Part shown: positions 58,542-64,000 of the stretch, piece after piece
Layout: each line of letters opens with the position of its first letter
Position numbering within the stretch: the first letter of the stretch is position 1
Assembly: GCA_039636785.1 (NCBI GenBank)
Contig: CP144169.1
Span: 2,914,001-2,978,000, forward strand
Source of the DNA: Micrococcaceae bacterium Sec5.7
GTDB taxonomy: Bacteria; Actinomycetota; Actinomycetes; Actinomycetales; Micrococcaceae
Direction: 5' to 3'
DNA length: 64,000 nt
Program-made: the position numbers and the translations under genes
Notes under the pieces: generated by a model
Told to the model about the DNA's origin: nothing
Seen by the model: only the letters and a program-made list of their open reading frames with translations
The model's database searches: none

Positions 58542-59756
58542 TCAGTAGTTCCGGCGGTGCTTGAGGCGGGGAATCACGACGGCGAACACGGCTGCCGCTG
58601 CGAAGCCCAGTACGCCGGTGGCTGAGACCCCCGCGCCCAGTGACACCGCGGCGGTCACCGCGGAGAGCAACACGGGACCGCCGGTGGATCCGGCGTCGGC
58701 GATGAACCGCCACAGCCCCAGGAACTGCCCGCGCCCGCGGTCCGGTGAGAAGTCGGCGCCCAGGGTCATGATCAGGCCGGAGCTGATGCCGTTGCCGAAG
58801 CCGATCAGAAGGGCGGCGAGCAGCAGTCCCGTAAAGCTCCCGGTCAGCGGGATCAGCAGGAGCGCGGCGCCCATGATCACGGTCGACGGCACGGCCACCC
58901 ATTGCCGGCCCTTGCGGTCCATGAGTTTGCCGGCCGGGTAGAACACCAGCATGTCCATCGCGCCGGACAGGCCGTAGATGAGCGAGGCCTGGGTGGCGTC
59001 CATGCCCAGGTGGTCGGCCCACAGCGGGATCACCACCTGCCGTGAAGCGCGGAGTGCGCTGAGGAGCAGGATGCCGATGCCCACGGTGAGGAACACCCCG
59101 GCATGGGAAACAGTCACGCCGCGGAGTGTGGGTTCGGGCCCGTGCGCGCCGCCGGCTGAGCCCGGTGCAACCAGATCCGGTATGGTCACGGACAGGACGG
59201 CGGCCGCAGCCATGGCCACGACGCCCACCCAGTAGGCGCCGCTGATGCCGGCGAACTGCATCACCCCGGCCCCCACAAACGGGCCGATGAAGATGCCGAT
59301 CCTGCTCACGCCGCCCAGCGTTGAAAGCGCCCGCGCCCGGAATTCAACAGGCACGGCCTCGGTGAGGTATTTCTGCCGGGCCAGGCTGAAGACGCTTGCT
59401 GACATGCCGACGACCACCATCGCCACGGCGAGCAGCCACAGTCCGTTGGGAATCACCGAGGACAGAGCTGCAGCTACCAGGGCCAAGGCGCTGGCGGCGG
59501 CTGCTCCCACGATGGACCAGCGTTCTCCGAACTTGAGCGTGATGACGGATGCGGGCAGGTTGAAGAACCAGGAGCCCAGCCCGATCAGAGTGACAATCAG
59601 CGCGGCAGCAGCCACCGAGGCACCAAGGTCCCGGGCGGACAGCGCCACCACCGGAAGGATGGCTCCTTCGCCGATGCAGAAGAGCAGCGCTGGCCCAAAA
59701 GCAGGAACGGCAATGCCGCGGAGGCTGAACGGTGGCGGGTCGGCAGGCGGAGTCAT
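58542..59756 (-). CDS. MFS transporter
   Basis: A 404-residue inner-membrane protein with about twelve hydrophobic segments, of the drug-efflux-like type: GPALLFCIGEGAILPVVALS at the first helix, then SLARQKYLTEAVPVEFRARA and LSTLGGVSRIGIFIGPFVGA, a typical loop and fifth helix (motif C-like G-x-x-x-G-P). The ATG MTPPADPPP is preferred over an open 40-codon extension. A CTACTAA-ATA-TTAGTAG palindrome 124 bp upstream may be a repressor site. Substrate unknown. Confidence 0.85.
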   Translation of the reverse strand: MTPPADPPPFSLRGIAVPAFGPALLFCIGEGAILPVVALSARDLGASVAAAALIVTLIGLGSWFFNLPASVITLKFGERWSIVGAAAASALALVAAALSSVIPNGLWLLAVAMVVVGMSASVFSLARQKYLTEAVPVEFRARALSTLGGVSRIGIFIGPFVGAGVMQFAGISGAYWVGVVAMAAAAVLSVTIPDLVAPGSAGGAHGPEPTLRGVTVSHAGVFLTVGIGILLLSALRASRQVVIPLWADHLGMDATQASLIYGLSGAMDMLVFYPAGKLMDRKGRQWVAVPSTVIMGAALLLIPLTGSFTGLLLAALLIGFGNGISSGLIMTLGADFSPDRGRGQFLGLWRFIADAGSTGGPVLLSAVTAAVSLGAGVSATGVLGFAAAAVFAVVIPRLKHRRNY

Positions 59757-59879
59757 CAATTTTATCCTAGGGCCACTCCGGGGCGGGACTTCAAAGCCCT
59801 GTGGCGCCATGCTCCGATGTCGACTTACTGGGCCGCATTCGGGGCTTCGCATTCCGCGCGGCACTTCTCGCCGCATCTG

Positions 59880-59896
59880 CTACTAAATATTAGTAG
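59880..59896. promoter_or_regulatory. 17-bp palindrome upstream of the MFS gene
   Basis: CTACTAA-ATA-TTAGTAG is a perfect 7-bp inverted repeat in an AT-rich patch, a good candidate operator or promoter element for the leftward MFS gene. The regulator is not identified. Confidence 0.5.
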
Positions 59897-59978
59897 CCCA
59901 AACTTTCACAAGCAGCAGTTTGCGAAAGGACGCCTACCGTCCGAAAGCGCTGCGCAAACGGACCCGCGACACGGAAAA

Positions 59979-60014
59979 GGACGGGCGCTGCGCGGATCCG
60001 CGCAGCGCCCGTCC
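59979..60014 (-). terminator. rho-independent terminator of the MinD-like gene
   Basis: A perfect 18+18 bp palindrome (GGACGGGCGCTGCGCGGA and its complement) is followed on the minus strand by TTTTCC, 38 bases after the MinD-like stop. CAAACGGAC and GTCCGTTTG on either side can form a competing outer pairing. Confidence 0.8.
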
Positions 60015-60052
60015 GTTTGAGCAGCGGAAATCCGACGACGGCGGGACCCGCC

Positions 60053-61351
60053 TTAGCGGTAACCGTCCACTATCGCCGCGGCGATTTCCTTATACGCACG
60101 CCGGGTTTCGGGGCGCAGCACCTCAAGGGTGACCAGATCGCCGTCGGCCACTCCCCTGTCGTGCGGCACGGCGATCAGCTGGCGGCAGATGCCGGAGAGG
60201 TGTTCCTCAATGGCGTCCTTGTCTACACGGGAGGAGACCTCGTCCTTGTCCGTGATGACCACAATCGCGTTGCGGGCCAGGTCCTCGTAGCCGTGGCCGG
60301 CGAGCCAGTGCAGGGTGCTGCGGGCGCGCTTGGCGCCGCTCACCGCGTAGCCGGCGGCGATGATGATGTTGTCCGCTGACTGCAGGATGCCGCTCATGGC
60401 GTTGTGGGTGACGCCGGTGCCGCAGTCGGTCAGCGCAACGGAGTAGTAGCTGGAGATCAGCTTCCGGATCCGCAGGTATTCCTCCGCGGTGAGCGAGTCC
60501 GAGACTTCGGGATCCTGCTCGCCGGCAATGAGGTGCAGCCGGCCCGCGTGGTGCATGTAGCGCGAGAGGGCCGTCAGTGAATCGATGGATTCGATGTTCT
60601 TGAGCAGATCGGTGATGGTGCGCGGGGTGGCCTGCTGGTAGATGCCTTCGCCCAGGGCGCGCTCCACGAGGTCGCCGGAATCCGGATTCGCGTCGATGGA
60701 ACACGGCGGATCGCCGCGGAATTCCGCGAGGGTAAGCCCGACGCCGACTGTTGTGGAAGTCTTGCCGATCCCGCCTTTGAGACTCAGCACCGCAGTGTTG
60801 AAGCTGCCCTGCAGCTGGCGGGAGATGCGCTTGGCGAGTTCGTCTTCCTCGCGCTGCCTGGCGCCGGGACCCATGTTCACGGTGCCGCCGGAGATGGCGT
60901 AGACGGCGCCGCGGAAGCCGCCCACGGGGCGCGGCTTCTGCTCCTTGACGAAGAGCCCGGGTGAGCTGATGAAGTCCGGCAGGGGTGAACCGGCAATGGC
61001 TACTCGTGCGGTTTCGCGGACGGCGCCGGTGCTGGATTCGCCGTTTTCTGTGGCCTCAGCTGACGGCGCAGCCGGTGCCGGAACGTCGTCAATCGGGGAA
61101 TCACCGGGTTCCAGGGCTGCGTCGGCGACGGCGGCCGCCTCCGCCCAGGAGCTGCGGCGCGTTACGGCGGGCTGTCCGCCGCCGTCGCCGTTGGAGGAGT
61201 CAATGGTGGTGGGGGTGACGGCTGGCATGGTTCCTGTCCGGGCATCCGAAAGCTCGCCGTCCGCACGACGAAGGTCGCGGCGACGGCGCAGTTGAGGTTG
61301 CCCTGCATGGTCTGCAATGGCACGTGCGTTGTTATCCGCGGGATCGGGCAT
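60053..61351 (-). CDS. EspI/MinD-like P-loop ATPase
   Basis: A 432-residue protein. The first 165 residues are acidic, Pro/Ala-rich and probably disordered. The ATPase starts with the deviant Walker A AVLSLKGGIGKTSTTVGVGL, then DANPDSGDLVERALG, YSVALTDCGTGVTHNAMSGI and IVVITDKDEVSS. This matches the MinD/ParA-like ATPases (EspI type) often linked to type VII secretion in actinobacteria. No parB or parS-like site is near, so chromosome or plasmid partitioning is unlikely. It may relate to export of the WXG-type toxin elsewhere in the window, but that link is speculative. Confidence 0.75.
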   Translation of the reverse strand: MPDPADNNARAIADHAGQPQLRRRRDLRRADGELSDARTGTMPAVTPTTIDSSNGDGGGQPAVTRRSSWAEAAAVADAALEPGDSPIDDVPAPAAPSAEATENGESSTGAVRETARVAIAGSPLPDFISSPGLFVKEQKPRPVGGFRGAVYAISGGTVNMGPGARQREEDELAKRISRQLQGSFNTAVLSLKGGIGKTSTTVGVGLTLAEFRGDPPCSIDANPDSGDLVERALGEGIYQQATPRTITDLLKNIESIDSLTALSRYMHHAGRLHLIAGEQDPEVSDSLTAEEYLRIRKLISSYYSVALTDCGTGVTHNAMSGILQSADNIIIAAGYAVSGAKRARSTLHWLAGHGYEDLARNAIVVITDKDEVSSRVDKDAIEEHLSGICRQLIAVPHDRGVADGDLVTLEVLRPETRRAYKEIAAAIVDGYR

Positions 61352-61613
61352 GTCTATCCCCCCAGGACTTGCGGCAAAAGTATGTGCGGCACTTTTCTGA
61401 CTGTTTCAAACAGCAAGTCTAGGCGCTGGGACCGAAATTGACGGATCGGCCGGGTTCAGCGCAAGGGCCTTGAGCTGCTCACAGCAAACGTTTCGTCAAT
61501 CTTGAGCCTTCCTTGCGGGGAACTTGATCCCGGTCAGCGAGTGTTACCTCCATCGGAGCCGGTAGGGCGCTCCAACGCGAGCGACTACCGCACATACTTT
61601 AGGGGAGTACATA
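61352..61613. other. divergent promoter region with a leader hairpin
   Basis: The gap between the MinD-like gene and the first SipW-type gene has no ORF. A hairpin GGTAG...CTACC with inner CGCT...AGCG (61561-61589) sits just before the TACTTT box and the AGGGGAG ribosome site at 61601. I recognise no riboswitch class. Confidence 0.4.
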
Positions 61614-62087
61614 TTGGCACAGATCACCGGACGCAAGAAGCGCATCATCATCACCACTGCCGCAATGCTGGCACTCGGCGGCGGCGCGGCCTTCGCCTAC
61701 TGGAGTGCAACTGGTGCCGCTACCGGCGCTGCAGGAACCGGGACCAGCGTTCCGTTTACCGTGACCACCGCGGGAGCAACGGGTGATCCGCTCACGCCGG
61801 GCGGCCCCACCCAGACGGTCGGATTCACGGTCAAGAATCCCGGATCGGGCTCCCAGAACCTGTCCAGCGTTGTAGTCACCGTTGCTAACTCCGACGGCAC
61901 CCAGTGGACGGCAGCGGCCGGCTGTTCGGCAGCCGACTACACGGTGGGCACACCCGTGGTGACCACGGGACAGATCGCCGCCGGTGCAGATGTGCCCGGC
62001 ACCGTCACAATCACCATGAAAAACCTTGCCACCAACCAGGACGGCTGCAAGGGTCAGTCCGTTCCGCTGTACGTCGCAGCCCGCTGA
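61614..62087 (+). CDS. exported protein with SipW-type signal peptide (TasA-like candidate)
   Basis: A 157-residue protein starting at TTG six bases after AGGGGAG. The signal is KKRIIITTAAMLALGGGAAF followed by AYWSATGAATGAAG; the A-Y-W-x-A-x-G-x-A pattern marks proteins cleaved by SipW-type signal peptidases, such as biofilm fibre proteins of the TasA/CalY group. The mature part is beta-rich with GFTVKNPGSGSQNLSSVVVT and two cysteines that may form a disulfide. It is followed after 101 bp by a larger protein with the same signal type. No SipW peptidase gene is seen. Confidence 0.7.
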   Translation: MAQITGRKKRIIITTAAMLALGGGAAFAYWSATGAATGAAGTGTSVPFTVTTAGATGDPLTPGGPTQTVGFTVKNPGSGSQNLSSVVVTVANSDGTQWTAAAGCSAADYTVGTPVVTTGQIAAGADVPGTVTITMKNLATNQDGCKGQSVPLYVAAR

Positions 62088-62188
62088 AGGACACGGGGGC
62101 TGATTGACCTAGCGGACGCATTTACCCTCTGGTTGGGCCACTGACGAGTAGGCAACGCCTCCACCCAAGCCGCGTTGAGGAAGAAGAT

Positions 62189-63958
62189 ATGCCAGGCACC
62201 AGCAAGCTCAGCTCCGTCGGCGCCCATAGCGGGCGCCGTCCGGGGCTGATGCTGCTTAACCGCTGGGTCAGCCGAAGCGCCATGGTGGTGGCGGCAATTC
62301 TGACCGTTGCAATGTTTGGGGCCTCCACAGCGGCTGCCTATTGGAAGGCATCCGGTACCGCCAGTACGACGGCGGCAACCGCCACTCTGCAGCCCCCCAC
62401 CAGCGTCTCGGTTCCGTCCGCAAGCAGCACCAGCGTCCCAGTCTCCTGGACCGCCTCAGCAGGCACGCTTGCACCGGCCGGTTACTACGTCACCCGCACA
62501 ACGGGCGCCAGCACAGTGCCGGCGTGCGGAAGCGGGCCCGCTGCACTCATCGCCGGCACATCCTGCACCGACTCCGCCGTCCCGTTGGGCAGCTACACCT
62601 ACGCCGTGACGGCGATCTACAGGTCGTGGAGCGCGCGGAGCGCGGCGAGCGGCAGCGTTGCGGTTGCCGTTCCGGTTGCCAACAGGCTGGCGTTCACCGT
62701 TTCCCCCGGCAATGTAACGGCCGGCGCAGCGATCAGTCCCGCCGTCGCCGTTTCCCTGCAGACGGTTGCCGGGCTCCCGGTCCTTACGGCCAATACTCCG
62801 GTGACACTGGGTATCGGCGCCAATCCCGGGGCAGGCACCTTGTCCGGCACAGTGACGGCATCCACCAACTCCATGGGCGTGGCCACGTTCCCCGGCCTGT
62901 CTATCAACAAGGCCGGCGTTGGATATTCACTGTCCGCATCCAGCCCGGGGCTGGCTTCAGCCACGGGCAGCGCCTTCAACGTCACGGCTGCGGCCACCAG
63001 CAGTCTGGTAATCAAGACCGCTGCCGTGTCCGGCGCGGCGTCCGCGAGCGCCAACCTCGGGCCTATCACGGTGGAACGCCGGGATGCCTACGGGAATCTG
63101 GTTACCGCCGGTGCGGTCTCACTGCCGCTGTCATCCAACTCGGCAGGGAGCAGTATTTTCTCGGGAACGGCCGGGGGCGCAGCCGTGACCGCCCTGACGA
63201 TTCCGGCCGGAGCGTCCTCCGCATCGTTCTACTACGGTGACACCAAGGCGGCTTCGCCGGCCATCACAGTGGGCAGCGGAACCGCCACAGCATCGCAGAA
63301 CGCCACCATCACTGCGAGCGCCGTGGCCAGGGTCGCCTTCACCAGCATCCCTAGGACGGCAGCGGCATCAGCGACTGCGAACAGCGCGGCCATCAGCATC
63401 CAGCGCCAGGACGCTTTCGGCAACCCGGTCGCGGCGCCGGCCGGGGGGACTTCGGTGTCATTGGCATCCAACTCGGCCGGGACCAGGATCTTCTCGGCAA
63501 CTCTGGGCGGCGCAAGCGTCACGTCCGTAACGATTCCGGCCGGCTCGTCCAGCACGTCATTCTTCTACGGAGACACCAAAGCAGGATCTTCCACCATCAC
63601 TGTCAGTGGCACAGGGCTAACACCTGACTCGCAAACCGCCACAGTCCTCGCGGCAGCCCCGTCCAGGCTGTTGTTTGGCCAGCAACCCACCATTACGGCG
63701 AAGGGCGCACCCATCTCACCGGCGGTGACGGTGTTGATCGTTGACCAGTTCGGCAATCGGACTGCTAGCACCGCCTCGGTGTCCATCGCCAAGACCGACG
63801 TGCAGGGCAATCTGAGCGGAACGCTGGCCAAGGCCGCTATTTCCGGCGAGGCTACGTTCAGCGACCTTTCGATCCACCGTCCCGATACGGGCTACCAGCT
63901 GGAGGCAACCAGCGGCGGACTCGTATTGGCCACGAGCGGCAGATTCACCATCTTCTGA
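62189..63958 (+). CDS. large exported surface protein with SipW-type signal and Ig-like repeats
   Basis: A 589-residue protein. The signal (VVAAILTVAMFGASTAAAYW then KASGTAST) matches that of the gene before it. Residues about 65-150 look like a fibronectin type III domain (SVSVPSASSTSVPVSWTASA), and the rest is four or so related Ig-like (invasin/Big-type) repeats, each with a D-A/Q-F/Y-G-N turn (ERRDAYGNLVTAGAVSLPLS, QRQDAFGNPVAAPAGG, IVDQFGNRTASTASVSI) and a FYYGDTKA strand. Such proteins coat the cell surface or bind partners. ATG with GAGGAAG. The gene ends 42 bp before the window edge. Confidence 0.78.
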   Translation: MPGTSKLSSVGAHSGRRPGLMLLNRWVSRSAMVVAAILTVAMFGASTAAAYWKASGTASTTAATATLQPPTSVSVPSASSTSVPVSWTASAGTLAPAGYYVTRTTGASTVPACGSGPAALIAGTSCTDSAVPLGSYTYAVTAIYRSWSARSAASGSVAVAVPVANRLAFTVSPGNVTAGAAISPAVAVSLQTVAGLPVLTANTPVTLGIGANPGAGTLSGTVTASTNSMGVATFPGLSINKAGVGYSLSASSPGLASATGSAFNVTAAATSSLVIKTAAVSGAASASANLGPITVERRDAYGNLVTAGAVSLPLSSNSAGSSIFSGTAGGAAVTALTIPAGASSASFYYGDTKAASPAITVGSGTATASQNATITASAVARVAFTSIPRTAAASATANSAAISIQRQDAFGNPVAAPAGGTSVSLASNSAGTRIFSATLGGASVTSVTIPAGSSSTSFFYGDTKAGSSTITVSGTGLTPDSQTATVLAAAPSRLLFGQQPTITAKGAPISPAVTVLIVDQFGNRTASTASVSIAKTDVQGNLSGTLAKAAISGEATFSDLSIHRPDTGYQLEATSGGLVLATSGRFTIF

Positions 63959-64000
63959 TCCTCATGGGTGGCATGTCGAAGTCAGGCATTCCTGCTACCC

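Noticed and set aside
60053..61351. The MinD-like ATPase as a plasmid partition protein
   Set aside because: No parB, parS or replication gene is present and all neighbours look chromosomal.
61352..61613. A riboswitch in the leader of the SipW-type gene
   Set aside because: A hairpin is present, but I cannot match it to any known riboswitch consensus.

Overview
The window is high-GC actinobacterial chromosome. Gene content and family resemblances (menaquinone rather than ubiquinone synthesis, FprA-type ferredoxin reductases, PucR and SARP regulators, WXG/LXG-type toxin, frequent GTG starts, many GC-rich intergenic palindromes) fit a free-living Arthrobacter/Pseudarthrobacter-like member of the Micrococcaceae. 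No rRNA, tRNA, CRISPR array, intact insertion sequence or prophage was recognised.

Layout. (1) 1-10 kb: a GAF-domain regulator, a ferredoxin-NADP reductase (FprA) with a tiny coupled ORF, a RarD permease, a universal stress protein, and a GABA/putrescine unit (PucR regulator divergent from aldehyde dehydrogenase-gabT). (2) 10-13 kb: MFS exporter coupled to a FadR/GntR regulator, and a small membrane protein. (3) 12.8-25.2 kb: a leftward sulfur-assimilation block: sir-cysH-cysD-cysN (tightly overlapping, with a promoter-like site at the start codon of sir and a clear terminator after cysN), a sulfonate/nitrate-type ABC transporter, siroheme synthase and a second FprA, interrupted by a decayed SRPBCC/alkD pair. 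FprA could provide reduced ferredoxin and CysG/CbiX the siroheme for Sir. (4) 25.4-30.3 kb: a type VII-type polymorphic nuclease toxin with its small partner and YezG-like immunity gene, followed by a near-identical orphan copy of the toxin tip plus immunity gene; a decayed piece of cbiX lies between the copies and intact cbiX follows. (5) 30.4-32.5 kb: TRIC-like channel, SMI1-like protein, and an AbiEi/DUF559-type protein flanked by two related 73-bp elements. (6) 32.9-48.6 kb: menaquinone genes (polyprenyl synthase, menJ-like reductase, ubiE/menG, menF, menD, menC) interspersed with a polar amino-acid ABC transporter, a second AbiEi-like protein, argS, and a PhoX phosphatase preceded by a PHO-box-like direct repeat. 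(7) 48.7-54.5 kb: two divergent two-component systems, one with an unusual SARP-receiver-LuxR regulator, the other followed by three 11-bp-spaced repeats in front of a Ser/Gly-repeat exported protein. (8) 55-64 kb: ArsR-SRPBCC pair, lipoprotein, PAP2 phosphatase, a phosphoesterase remnant, an MFS transporter, an EspI/MinD-like ATPase, and two exported proteins with SipW-type signal peptides.

The most interesting items are the duplicated toxin-tip/immunity cassette with its cbiX scar, the SARP-REC-LuxR fusion, palindromic repeats that appear to have become coding sequence in cysH and in the ABC permease, and three copies of a REP-like palindrome within 7 kb. All functional calls come from reading the sequence; no database search was run.
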